From Ilex aquifolium (taxonomy: Eukaryota > Streptophyta > Magnoliopsida > Aquifoliales > Aquifoliaceae): a stretch of DNA of 64,000 nucleotides. Made by a program: the position numbers and the translations under genes. This document shows positions 12,387 through 22,394 of the stretch, in pieces. Each line of letters starts with the position of its first letter. Position 1 is the stretch's first letter. The stretch covers positions 32,014,093-32,078,092 of the forward strand of contig OX637392.1 of assembly GCA_951799425.1 (NCBI GenBank), read 5' to 3'. The notes under the pieces are model-generated. The model saw only the letters and a program-made list of their open reading frames with translations, did no database searches and had not been told where the DNA came from.

Positions 12387-12602
12387 GAGTTATTGTTTTC
12401 TTTTTATTAGATCTTGGTTGTGAATTAAACACCAAGAAGTTGTTGTTTTCTTTTTATTAGATCTTGGTTGTGAATTAAACACCAAGAAGTTATTGTTTTC
12501 TTTTATGTTTTTATTATATCTTGGTTGTGGATTAAACACCAAGAAGTTGTTGTTTTCTTTTATGTATTATCATCTCTTGGTTGTGGATTAAACACCAAGT
12601 AT
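12387..12602. repeat. Four ~60-bp repeats downstream of the LTR promoter
   Basis: Units containing CTTGGTTGTG(A/G)ATTAAACACC recur four times, in what would be the transcribed R/U5 part of the LTR. The copy in the 3' LTR is at 24758-24973. Confidence 0.85.
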
Positions 12603-13518
12603 TTATTGCTTTCTTTTAATTTAAGTATTGTTTTCTTTTACTTCCATTGTTGGAGCTTCCTTCTTCCCCTTAGAGGAGTGAAACTCTTCCACTTTTCTAG
12701 AGCTTTACCAAAGCCGTGAAGGGTGGAACGTGATTCACTCATTCTTTGTCGAAGATCGGCTCCTTGTTTAGCTATTTTACTTTAAAGCATTTCACTTCTA
12801 GTGCTTGAGCATTTTACTTTGTAACACCTTTTGGGGATGAGTACCATTCATCATTCTAGCTTTACCATAGCTATGAAGGGTGAGTAGTCCTCATTCACTC
12901 TTTGGGAAGGGATGATAGATATGTAAAAGATTAATCCGGACATTATGTTTGTGTATCACCTTTATGCTTAAATGTTCTATACTCCACTTGATTTTTGGGT
13001 GATTGAATGCACCTAGCAAAGTAAAGGTACTTTGTATAATCAACGGATCTTTCTATGATAAATGGATGACTCCTACATGGAAAGATCCATTGATTCAAGG
13101 CAAGTACCCTAACTAACTCTTCATGACAAACTTTCAATGTCCACCATTATTGCACTTCATTCCTATCTTCCGATTAATTTGCCGTTGACACGGGAGTTAA
13201 TTGAGTTATAAAGCACAAACATAATGCACCGGACAATCAACTACATATTCTGATTCCCGAACCAAAGAGTGTTTGTTACATTTAATCATCTTATATTTTG
13301 TCTAGCAAAATACCCATTGGAAAGAATCTTACATTCTATCCAAAACTTCCCACAACTTCAAAATCATAATATTTCCAATTACAAGTCTTTCTCACTATTT
13401 ACTTCAAAGAACACCAACCATAGTTCCCTGAGGATTCGACTCTGGACTCAAACCAGATTATTACTACAACTTGACCGCCTGCACTTGGGTGTACACATTT
13501 CGGATCAAGTCAAGTTTT

Positions 13519-13536
13519 TGGCGCCGTTGCCGGGGA
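13519..13536 (+). promoter_or_regulatory. Primer binding site (tRNA-Asp)
   Basis: TGGCGCCGTTGCCGGGGA lies six bases after the 5' LTR. It is complementary to the 3' end of plant tRNA-Asp, including the CCA, as is usual for Athila elements. Confidence 0.93.
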
Positions 13537-13627
13537 ATCATAAAAGGTGTTTTTTTTTAGAAAAAAGTGAAAAAAAAAACCTCTCTTTTTGTTTATATTT
13601 TTGCCTTATTGTGAATAATTTTGTTTT

Positions 13628-15590
13628 ATGACTGACACCAATCGCCTCTTTCAAAATTTGCCTGCTGAATCTTCTGGGTCTGTAAATCAACTTGAACCAC
13701 CTTCACCCAAATCAGAAGCCGATTCTTGTAACTTCAATATGGCAAATATTGACAGGCAGGGTGAAGGTCATGTGAGAGAGGGGGAAGTACCCAACATTCG
13801 AACATTGCGAGATTACTTACATCCCACAAGGAATAGTGTCCCCTCTTGTTTTATTTTTCCTGAAAATGCTCCCCTCTTTACTGTAAAGCCGGGGACAGTG
13901 CAGTTATTGCCCGTGTTTCATGGATTGGATGCAGAAAATCCGTATCTGCATATCAAAGACTTCGAAGAAGTGTGTGGAACATTTCAAGACAATTCTGAAT
14001 TGACAAAAATGAAATTGTTTTCTTTCTCTTTGAGGGATAAAGCCAAACAATGGCTGCATTCTTTAAAATCTCTTTCAATCCCTAATTGGCAGGCTCTACA
14101 GAATGAATTTTTCAGAAAATTCTTTCCTCTGCACCGCACTAATACACTCAAAAGACAAATCATGAATTTTTCGGTCAAAGAAGGGGAAACTTTTTATCAA
14201 AGCTGGGAGAGATTCAAAGATCTTCTCCAATCTTGTCCACACCATGCTTTTGAAAATTGGACTTTGGCAGGTTTTTTCTATGATTCCTTGCCCACTAGGT
14301 TACGACAGTTTGTCGAAATGATGGCTCAAGGAGAGTTCATGGGAAAAAGTCCGGAGGAGGCATTCAATTTTTTTGATACCATATCTGACAGTTCTCAAAT
14401 GTGGGACTCAGCCTCTCCTACCACTGTAGAAGCCAAACCACCTACTTTCCAAGGGGGTAAGTATGTCTTGAGAGAAGATGATGATCTTAGAGCAAAAATG
14501 TCCACTTTGTCTCGAAAGCTTGAAGCTTTAGAGATGAAAAAGATCCATCAAGTTGATGTTGTCCCTCCCACAGAACAAGTATGTGGGATTTGTGCGCTAA
14601 CAGGGCATCCTACTGGGGAATGCCCGACCATTCCGGCATTCAAAGAAGTTTTGTTGGAACAAACAAATGCCATTTCCAATTTCAACAAGCCTTACTCCAA
14701 CCCATACTCTGAAACATACAATCCAGGGTGGCGGAACCACCCAAATTTCAGTTGGAGAAACACACAACCAACCCCCATGAATCAGCAACAAAGTCCACAA
14801 CAACCACCTCAAGGACCTCCACAATATCCTCATCAACAAAGTCCACCACATCCACCTCAAGTACCTCCACAATATCCTCCATATCAACCACCACACAAAA
14901 GGAACCTTGAAGATACATTGAATCAATTCATGCAAACCCAAATGAGCTATAACAATAGTTCTACTCAGGCTTTTATTGATTTCAAGGCCCAGACCACACA
15001 ATCTTTTGAGGATCTCAAAGGCCACATTCAAAAGCTGACCCAGTCCATGAGCACACATGAGAAGGGAAAATTTTCTGCCCAACCAAAGCCTCCACAAGGC
15101 CAATTTCAGGTGGGAAATCCATCAACTATGGAAACTCCACAAGACCAAGCCAAAACTGTCACCACATTGAGAAGTGGCAAAAAGATTGACAAGTCCATCA
15201 GAAACATGCTGATTCCAGACCCAAAACCAGTCTCAATTCCAGCCAACCCATTAAGTGAGCCAGAACTTGAAAAAAAAAATGACTGTGATCCCATGATTGA
15301 ACAAGAACCAGAGCCATCAAGGGAAGAAGAACCCTCGTGTTCTATTCCTGCTCATTTCCCTCATAGACTCAAGAGCATACAGAAAGCAAACAATCAGTCT
15401 GAAATTTACGAGCTTTTCAAGCAAGTAAAAATCAACATCCCACTTCTGGATGCAATCCAACAGGTTCCAGCTTATGCCAAGTTTCTAAAAGACTTGTGCA
15501 CAGTCAAAAGAAGCCAAAATGTTCAAAAAAGAGCCTTCCTCACAGAGCAAGCCAGTGCCCTACTTCAACACAAAATCCCTTCAAAGTGCG
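13628..15590 (+). mobile_element. Athila gag region
   Basis: The frame opens with an ATG about 90 bp after the primer site. The capsid-like part (about 13900-14430) has the retrotransposon gag signature around KQWLHSL, FFRKFFP and FYQSWERFKDLLQ. A CCHC zinc knuckle (C-x2-C-x4-H-x4-C, around CGICALTGHPTGEC) lies at about 14580-14625 and is followed by a region very rich in Pro and Gln (about 14770-14910). Gag would bind RNA and form the particle. Gag runs on into protease in one frame, typical of a gag-pol polyprotein. Confidence 0.9.
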
Positions 15591-15990
15591 AAGATCCAGG
15601 GTGTCCCACTGTGTCATGTGTCATTGGAAATTTCAAAATTGAGCAAGCATTGTTAGACCTTGGAGCTAGTGTCAACTTGCTTCCTTTCTCTGTCTACCAG
15701 CAGTTGGGTTTAGGTGAACTGAAACCCACTTGCACCACACTCCAATTGGCAGATAGATCTGTAAAAATTCCTAGGGGTATTGTTGAAGATTTACTTGTCC
15801 AAGTGGATAATTTTGTCTTCCCTGTAGACTTCATTGTTCTAGATACTCATCCAGAAGTTCATTCAGAAACTCCAATTCCTGTCATTCTTGGTCGACCTTT
15901 TCTAGCAACCTCCAATGCACTAATCAATTGCAGGAATGGTATTATGAAATTGACTTTTGGGGATATGACTCTCGAAATGAACGTCTTTGA
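15590..15990 (+). mobile_element. Athila aspartic protease domain
   Basis: The aspartic-protease core ALLDLGASVNLLP is followed about 230 bp later by PVILGRPFLA, the expected second half of a retropepsin fold. Athila proteases often have DLG rather than DTG/DSG at the active site. The domain would cleave the polyprotein. Confidence 0.88.
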
Positions 15991-16499
15991 CATTGCAAAA
16001 CACCCAAGAGAGTACGAGGAGGTAGGAGAAATAAATTCCATTGAGTCATTGATACAAACACATCTGAATGACTCATTCTGTGAGGATCTTAGTGAATCAA
16101 CTTTGTCAAAATCTGACTCATCTGACTCTCTGGAACAAAACTCCATTGAGTGTCCTACCTTCAATGTGGGGACATGGGCTCCTAAATTTGAAGAAATTTC
16201 ATCAAGTGGTACAAAACCACTATCTTCAAGTGACAGGCCACCAAAGCCTGAACTGAAACCGCTCCCATCTGATCTCAAGTATGCATTTTTAGGTGAGGAT
16301 AAATCTTACCCAGTGGTAATTTCTTCAAAAATCACAGACTTGCAAGAAGCTCAATTAATTGAAGTTCTTAAAAGTCACAAAAGCACCATTGGGTGGACCA
16401 TCGCTGATTTGAAAGGTATAAGCCCGTTAATTTGTAATCATGCCATATACTTGAAGATGACTCAAAACCCTCTCGTCAAATGCAGCGACGATTGAATCC

Positions 16500-17790
16500 T
16501 CACATGAAAGAGGTTGTGAGACTGGAAGTGCTCAAACTCCTGGATGCAGGGATATTTTTTCCTATCTCCGATAGCAAATGGGTTAGTCCAACCCAAGTTG
16601 TACCAAAGAAATCTGGAGTCACAGTAGTCAAAAATGATGCAAATGAACTCGTGCCAACACGAGTCGTCACATGATGGCGAATGTGCATTGACTATCGAAA
16701 ACTCAATCTGGTGACTAGAAAAGACCATTTTCCTCTTCCCTTCCTTGACCAAGTCCTCGAGAGAATAGCAGGCCATGAATTTTACTGTTTCCTGGATGGG
16801 TATTCCGGATACAATCAAATTGAGATAGCTCTGAATGACCAAGAAAAGACCACATTCACATGTCCATTTGGCACCTTTGCATTCAAAAGGATGCCATTCG
16901 GACTTTGTAACGCTCCTGCAACATTTCAAAGATGTATGCTGAGCTTGTTCAGTGACATGGTCGAAAAATTTTTGGAAATCTTCATGGATGATTTCTCGGT
17001 ATATGGTGACTCATTTGATTTGTGTCTAGCTAACCTAGAAAAAGTTTTGATGAGATGCAAAGAGGCAAATCTGGTGCTTAACTGGGAGAAATGTCATTTC
17101 ATGGTGAATCAAGGCATTGTCTTGGGTCACATTGTGTCGTCTGAAGGCATGAAAGTTGATAAAGCAAAAATTGATTTGATAAGGAATCTTCCTGCTCCTA
17201 GGGTTGTAAAGGATGTTCGATCATTCTTAGGTCATGCAGGATTCTACAGAAGGTTCATAAAAGACTTCAGCACCATAGCAAAACCTATGTGTCATCTTTT
17301 GAGTCAGGATGTCATTTTCGACTGGAATGAAGCGTGCCAAAAATCCTTTGACAAACTCAAAGGCATGTTAATTTCTGCCCCAATAATGCAACCTCCTGAC
17401 TGGACTCTACCCTTTGAATTGATGTGTGATGCTAGTGACTATGCTGTAGGTGCTGTTTTGGGACAAAGAAAAGATAAGAAGCCACATGTGATTTACTATG
17501 CAAGTAAAACTTTAAATGATGCCCAAATGAATTACTCAACAACTGAAAAGGAATTACTTGCTGTAGTATTTGCATTGGAAAAATTTCGATCTTATCTTGT
17601 TGGTTCTTCTGTTACTGTATTTACTGACCATGCAGCACTGAAATTTTTGCTTACAAAAAAAGATGCCAAACCAAGGCTCTTGAGATGGATCCTCTTGCTC
17701 CAAGAATTTGACTTAGTCATTAAGGACAAAAAGGGTGTGGAAAATGTGGTGGCAGATCATCTGTCGAGATTAACTTATGAATTTCATGAG
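16500..17790 (+). mobile_element. Athila reverse transcriptase and RNase H region
   Basis: Reverse transcriptase motifs appear in order: [34 protein letters not shown] and the catalytic FMDDFSVYG, followed by the connection segment ([15 protein letters not shown]). RNase H follows with [29 protein letters not shown] and TDHAAL. The part belongs to the broken gag-pol of this copy. Confidence 0.9.
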
Positions 17791-18029
17791 GATGGACTGC
17801 CAATTAATGAAAAATTCCCTGATGAACAACTATTCAGGATTGATGAGACCCCATGGTACGCTGATATTGCTAATTTCCTTGCTACCGGAACACTTCCTCC
17901 ATTTTTCACTCCCATGGACAAAAAGAAGTTTCTGAGGGAGGTCCGCAATTTCTTTTGGGAAGATCCCTACGTATTCAAGTACTGTAAGGATCAGATCATA
18001 AGACGTTGCATCCCCGCTCAGGAAAGTAG

Positions 18030-19108
18030 ACAGGTAATAACATTTTGTCATTCAAAAGCATGCGGTGGTCATTTTTCATCTCGAAAAACCGCTGCAAAAA
18101 TCTTGCAGTGTGGATTTTACTGGCCCACACTTTTCCAAGATGTCCATGCTTTTTGCGTAACTTGCGATAGATGTCAAAGGTTGGGAAACATTTCAAAAAG
18201 AAACATGATGCCCTTAAACCCAATTTTGGTGATCGAAATTTTTGACTGTTGGGGTATCGATTTTATGGGACCATTTCCCCCCTCCTTTGGCTATCTATAC
18301 ATTTTAGTAGCTGTAGACTATGTATCCAAATGGGTTGAAGCAATTCCATGCCGAAATAATGATCATCAAACAGTGATCAAGTTTTTAAAAGAAAATATTT
18401 TATCTCGGTTTGGAATTCCAAAATCCATTATAAGTGATGGGGGTTCTCATTTTTGCAATCGTCCCTTCTGGAATTTAATGAAAAAATACTTGATTTTTCA
18501 CAAAATTGCAACCCCTTATCATCCACAGACCAGTGGACAAGCTGAGTTAGCTAATCGGGAGATCAAATTAATTTTGGAAAAAACGGTGAACCCAGATCGC
18601 AAAGATTGGTCATTAAGACTAACTGATGCGCTCTAGGCATACCGAACTGCTTTTAAAACAATTTTGGGCATGTCTCCCTATCGATTAGTCTATGGAAAGC
18701 CATGTCACTTGCCTGTGGAATTGGAACATAGGGCATACTGGGCTATTAAAGCAATGAATTTTGACTTAGACAAGGCTGGACTGTCACGGAAGCTTCAGAT
18801 TAATGAATTGGAGGAATTGAGAAATGAAGCATATGAAAATGCTAAGATTGCAAAAACCAGGATGAAAATTTTTCATGACAAGAACATAGTGCGAAAATCT
18901 TTTGAACCTGATCAAAAGGTTCTACTTTTCAATTCGAGACTTCGCCTATTTCCTGGTAAGTTGAAATCAAGATGGACTGGACCATACATTGTTAAAAAGG
19001 TATTTGAACATGGGGCAGTGGAAGTGGAGAACCCATCAAACGGTAACATTTTTACCGTCAATGGTCAGCGATTAAAACCCTTTGTGGAGAATTTTGTCCA
19101 AAATGTGG
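18030..19108 (+). mobile_element. Athila integrase region
   Basis: An HHCC zinc-binding N-terminus (H, H, then CVTCDRCQR) precedes the catalytic core with [18 protein letters not shown] and [12 protein letters not shown], followed by the family-typical [18 protein letters not shown] and a C-terminal domain ending around VNGQRLKPF. It would insert the cDNA into the genome. No chromodomain is seen, as expected for Athila. Confidence 0.9.
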
Positions 19109-19211
19109 AGACCATTTTTTTTATGGATCCAGAAAGTATCTCCGGAAATCACTTCGGAGATTACGCTTGCCGACACAAAAAAGGGTCGGGTCAATCAGAC
19201 ACCCGACACGA

Positions 19212-19330
19212 TGGACTGCCTTTATAAGGCTCCCATCATTTTTTTTTTTTCCTTTTTCTTTTCCCCACCGCCTTTACTCTTTTCTTTTCTTTTTCTTCTT
19301 CTTTTTCTTCTCTTTTCTTCTTCTTCTCCA
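19212..19330 (+). repeat. Pyrimidine-rich leader of accessory module 1
   Basis: A GCCTTTATAAGGC-like block is followed by about 100 bp of C/T-rich sequence. The same arrangement recurs at about 20996-21130 before module 2, which marks the left edge of the tandem duplication. A TATA-like or splice-related role is possible; neither is shown. Confidence 0.55.
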
Positions 19331-19374
19331 CTGCATCTGGTCTTCTGTACCACGATCCAACCCATAACAGTACC

Positions 19375-19521
19375 ATGTCTGCATTTTTCGATGACCCTAT
19401 CCTCCTTCTCATGATCTACATTTGTTTGTATTATTTACTTATGGCTGTTCTTCTTCGGGCCGCACTGATGATCAAGGGTTTTTGTCCCAATGAAAACCCA
19501 GACCACCCCAAAGATGCTTAA
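19375..19521 (+). CDS. Small single-span membrane protein, module 1 (48 aa)
   Basis: A 48-residue frame opens with MSAFFDDP, runs through one hydrophobic segment (ILLLMIYICLYYLLMAVLL, about residues 9-27), then a basic residue-containing stretch and a polar tail with NPDHP. The module 2 counterpart at 21161 keeps Met, DDP, the membrane segment, a following basic residue and NPD-x-P, although the DNA has diverged considerably; that pattern suggests selection on the protein. It lies 3' of integrase, where Athila elements may carry env-like genes. Function unknown. A small membrane or movement-type protein is only a guess. Confidence 0.6.
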   Translation: MSAFFDDPILLLMIYICLYYLLMAVLLRAALMIKGFCPNENPDHPKDA

Positions 19522-19868
19522 TCTCTGTTTTTTTTGGTATAGGTCATCGGCGATTGAACAGATCTCCACAGTTAACTGCGTATTCAAGCTCTACAAACCG
19601 AAAAACTCGAAACATTGGGGACAATGTTCAGTCTAGGTTGGGGGGTGAGATCTACAGTTTACAGTAGTTGATCTGCAGTTTACAGTAGTTGATCTGCGCA
19701 GGTTGAACCCGTAAAAATTTTCTGTAAATTTTTTTGTTTTTGTTTTTATTGTTGTATCTGTTCAGATTATGTACCTTGTATTAATGATAATATATGTGGG
19801 TCAGTTTTGATCGTCTTTGTGACTGGAAGACGTAAAAGAACCAGATAGTGGGTTATAAAGTAGCAATC
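19522..19868 (+). other. Spacer between the two genes of module 1
   Basis: It contains TTTTTTTTGGTATAG followed by GTCATCGG, which looks like a 3' splice site and is conserved in position in module 2 (TTTTGTTTGTAG, near 21312). It also holds a polypurine-tract-like block at 19614-19647 and two copies of a TTTACAGTAGTTGATCTG(C) unit near 19656-19696. Confidence 0.5.
19614..19647 (+). promoter_or_regulatory. Polypurine-tract-like block 1
   Basis: ATTGGGGACAATG, then GGTTGGGGGGTG. The second part repeats the true polypurine tract before the 3' LTR (24117-24128). It could serve as a central priming site or be a relic of a former LTR edge. Confidence 0.5.
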
Positions 19869-20279
19869 ATGGATGTAAATTTTTTTTGGTTTAGTCTAGG
19901 AGTCCTACGTACTTTTCCATCTGATGTACATACCATGATCATGAGAAAAACAAGATTAGTAAGGAAGGCTGAAATCAAAGAAAAACAAGCGAAACCCCTC
20001 TGTGGTCGAAGCAGTTATTCTAAACGTCGTCGTGCTACACGACTTGGTGCCTGTAAACAGTGTGGCAGATACTTTCATGAGAAAAGATACAACAAATGTT
20101 CTGAACCAATTTCCGGTCGCGCAACCGATCGATTAAACTGGATAGTGAATGGGCTGAGTAAGGATTACCCTGATACGCCATGCTATTCCGGTACTGTGCT
20201 TAACCGATTTGTGAGAGAGGAAGTTGGGAGAGTTACTGGTTGTCCATTTTACACAGATACGGAGGGGGAATCGGATTGA
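19869..20279 (+). CDS. NABP-like cysteine-rich basic protein, module 1 (136 aa)
   Basis: Starting from the first ATG in the frame, the protein reads MDVNFFWFSLGVLR, then FPSDVHTMIMRK, a basic segment, PLCGRSSYSKRRR, GACKQCGRYF and NKCSEP, and ends in an acidic tail (EGESD). The order P-x-D-V-x4-I-x-R-K, GRSxY-x2-RRR-A, C-x2-C, C matches the cysteine-rich nucleic-acid-binding proteins of carlaviruses and allexiviruses (PF05515 type) as I recall them; those act as silencing suppressors or zinc-finger regulators. The finger here would be C-x2-C-x4-H-x6-C. About two thirds identical to module 2. Its frame is uninterrupted. Confidence 0.65.
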   Translation: MDVNFFWFSLGVLRTFPSDVHTMIMRKTRLVRKAEIKEKQAKPLCGRSSYSKRRRATRLGACKQCGRYFHEKRYNKCSEPISGRATDRLNWIVNGLSKDYPDTPCYSGTVLNRFVREEVGRVTGCPFYTDTEGESD

Positions 20280-20995
20280 CCTCTGTGGAAAAGTGTACTG
20301 AGGTTGGGAATGAGAGCTGAAGGTCCGAGTCTGTAAATTTTATTTTATTTTATTTTATTTTTTTTATGTTCTGTACAAACTCTTTTGACTAAAATGAAAA
20401 CATGGATTCCTTTTAGTATGCATAATGTAGTGTAAAAAAAAAAAAAAAAAATTTTTTTGATTCGACGTTCGAACGTTACAACACGTTTGAATGTTTTTGC
20501 TAAAATCCTTCTACAATAGTGTACAGTTGTTTTTATTTAATGTTATTTTTAATGCATGTCACTTTCTTTTGTTGTATAGTTTTGTTGTTCCTATTTTCAG
20601 ATATCGGTGCCAGGTCAAAACTCAAGGGCAAGGTGTTCTCTTACCCTACTCATTTTTTTATTGTGCGTCATTAATTATCATATCTTTTTGTTACATTGAG
20701 GACAATGCATGAACCAAGTTAGGGGGTGAGGTTGCATTATTTGTGGGAATATTCTGCGTGGATATCCACTCTGCCGACACTGCGCACCATTAAAAAAAAA
20801 AAAAAAAAAAATTTCAAGCCTGCACCATTATTGCGCCTGCTGCCATGATTTGCGCCTGCCGACACTGCCGAAAGTAAAAAGGGGGGGGGCCTCCCATTCT
20901 TTTTCTTCTTCTTTTTCTTTTTAAATGCCAACTCCTGCCGACATTTTTTTAAAAAATAAAAAAATAAAAAAATAAAAAATAAAAAAAGTCTGAGG
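20280..20995 (+). other. 3' flank of module 1 and junction to module 2
   Basis: AT-rich with several homopolymer runs and an (AAAAAT)n stretch at about 20947-20985. The first 130 bp resemble the 3' flank of module 2 (22284-22400: TGTGGAAAA and TTTTGTACAAA-like landmarks). No further gene recognised. Confidence 0.5.
20695..20728 (+). promoter_or_regulatory. Polypurine-tract-like block 2
   Basis: ATTGAGGACAATG followed by AGTTAGGGGGTGAGG. It is related to the block at 19614 and to the true tract at 24117. Confidence 0.5.
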
Positions 20996-21160
20996 AATGC
21001 CTTTATTAGGCCTTCCACCTTTTTCTTTTTCTTCCACCATCACCGGTGTTGGTTCCCCCCTTTTCTCTTTCCCTTCTCTTCTTCTCTTTCTTTTTCTTCT
21101 CTTCTTCTTCGTCGTCGTTCTTTCTGTTCTCTGTAAAAACAACTTACCCCCTGTAAATCC

Positions 21161-21292
21161 ATGACCATATACGCCGACGATCCAGTCTTTTGTTTAATAA
21201 TTTGTCTTATATGTTTGTATTTGTACCTGGGTGCTCTTTGTGTTCTCACACTTAGGATGAGGAGTTTCCAGAGAAACCCAGATATTCCTTGA
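21161..21292 (+). CDS. Small single-span membrane protein, module 2 (43 aa)
   Basis: A 43-residue frame: MTIYADDP, a hydrophobic segment (VFCLIICLICLYLYLGAL, about residues 9-26), then TLRMRSFQRNPDIP. It aligns along its whole length with the module 1 protein (DDP, LY, the basic patch, NPD-x-P). Its frame is uninterrupted. The arrangement of an acidic DDP before and basic residues after the span is shared by both copies. No homologue recognised. Confidence 0.6.
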   Translation: MTIYADDPVFCLIICLICLYLYLGALCVLTLRMRSFQRNPDIP

Positions 21293-21857
21293 GTTGAGTA
21301 ATTGTTGTATTTTGTTTGTAGGTTTCGGCAGATGAACAGATCTGTACCTTACAACCTCATTTCCAAGCGTCATACACTTTCACTACTGCAACCTTATCTC
21401 CACTAGCCCACTAGTGCTAGTGTTGTAAGTATTGCTTGTTTGTAATTTCATTTATATATATATTTGAAATTTGATATCTACAGCTTGTGATTCTCATGGC
21501 TATTTGTCTTTATAAAATTCCTTGTGAATTTGCTATGCCCTCCAATGACTATGCTGTAATTGCTGTTAGAGTAAGATCTGATAATTTGCCAAATAATTCT
21601 CCTCAATCCTATGTATTCTGGGTTTATTCCTTCTTCGTTAATTTGTTTGTTTCATCCTAAATCTTCTTCCTTCCGCTTGTATTTTGGTATATTTTCTCTA
21701 GTTTCGTATTTGTAATTTTAGTTTTAGATTTGAAAAAAAAAAAAATTTATTTTTTCTGGATCGCGTTTTTTTAAGTATTTGTACCTGTATTTCATGATCA
21801 CATCGGATGCAGCTTCAACTGTCTTTGTGACTGGCAGACGTTAAAAAACCAGATAGA
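21293..21857 (+). other. Spacer between the two genes of module 2
   Basis: It keeps the splice-acceptor-like TTTTGTTTGTAG near 21312 and the GATGAACAGATCT block (19553 in module 1: GATTGAACAGATCT). It ends with a block at 21821-21856 that is nearly identical to 19813-19848. Confidence 0.5.
21821..21856 (+). promoter_or_regulatory. Conserved block before the NABP-like gene
   Basis: GTCTTTGTGACTGG-x-AGACGT, then AACCAGATAG, lies 2-23 bp before the candidate start codons. The same block precedes the module 1 gene at 19813-19848 with few changes, while the flanking non-coding DNA differs a great deal. This suggests a functional leader, splice or translation signal; which one is not known. Confidence 0.5.
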
Positions 21858-22283
21858 ATGTCTTTAGTCTTAGCAAGCATGGATCCTAAACTTTTTTGGT
21901 TTAGTCTAGGAGTTCTACGCATTTTCCCATCTGATGTGCATGCTGTGATAATGAGAAAAGCAAGGGATGTGAGAAAAATTGAGATCCGAGAGAAACAACA
22001 ACAACCATTGTGTGGCAGAAGCAATTTTGCTAAACATCGTCGTTCCAAACGACTGGGTGCTTGTTACCATTGTGGCAGGATATTTCATATGAAAAAACAT
22101 AATCAGTGTTCTGAACCAATTTCGGGTCGTGCAACCGATCGATTAAACTGGATAGTGTATGGGCTGAGTAAGGATTATCCTGACACGCCATCTTATGCCA
22201 GTCCAGGACTTACAAGTTATGTGCGACAAGAAGTTGGAAGGTTCACTGATAATGACATAGATCCAAGCGATGACTCGGATTAG
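21858..22283 (+). CDS. NABP-like cysteine-rich basic protein, module 2 (141 aa)
   Basis: The first ATG gives 141 residues; the ATG at 21879 (MDPKLFWFSLG) is the one that matches module 1 and would give 134. Key blocks: FPSDVHAVIMRK, PLCGRSNFAKHRR, GACYHCGRIFHMK, NQCSEPISGRATDRLNWIV and GLSKDYPDTP, then an acidic tail (DPSDDSD). The finger is C-x2-C-x4-H-x6-C. The frame is uninterrupted, and the conserved residues are the same as in copy 1. As for copy 1, it resembles carla/allexivirus nucleic-acid-binding proteins; the SGRATDRLNW part is not known to me from them. Confidence 0.65.
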   Translation: MSLVLASMDPKLFWFSLGVLRIFPSDVHAVIMRKARDVRKIEIREKQQQPLCGRSNFAKHRRSKRLGACYHCGRIFHMKKHNQCSEPISGRATDRLNWIVYGLSKDYPDTPSYASPGLTSYVRQEVGRFTDNDIDPSDDSD

Positions 22284-22394
22284 ATTTTGACTATAAAAAC
22301 AAAGCTGTGGAAAAATGTGTTTTGGAATGAAGGTTAAGGGTCTGAACTCTTTTGTAAAATAGTTTTGTACAAAGTCTTGTTGTTGAAATAAAAA

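Larger units (their letters stand above)
11758..13512 (+). repeat. 5' LTR of the young Athila element
   Basis: Starts TGATTAACCC and ends TCA. It is matched at a constant offset of 12371 bp by the 3' LTR, with two differences noticed (near 13313 and at 13511). A promoter-like TATAAATA lies at 12234. Two internal repeat blocks occur: an AT-rich block around 12030-12225 built from GGATATTTGTATTTAAATAT-like units, and about four units of roughly 60 bp at 12387-12602 that contain ATTAAACACCAAG. Confidence 0.95.

Noticed and set aside
13519-13536. Possible tRNA gene piece
   Set aside because: It is the primer binding site complementary to the tRNA-Asp 3' end; no tRNA body is present.
14597-15103. 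Long minus-strand open frame rich in Trp and Leu
   Set aside because: It is the shadow of the Pro/Gln-rich part of Athila gag on the other strand; the composition is explained by CCA/CAA codons read in reverse.
19082-19414. Frame with a run of Phe, Ser and Leu that looks like a membrane protein
   Set aside because: It is produced by the pyrimidine-rich leader and overlaps the end of integrase; it is not kept in module 2.
21530-21580. Short stretch (TGACTATGCTGTAATTGCTGTT) like the RNase H codons at about 17430
   Set aside because: The match is only about 20 bp in the module 2 spacer and has no counterpart in module 1; chance or a tiny conversion tract cannot be told apart.
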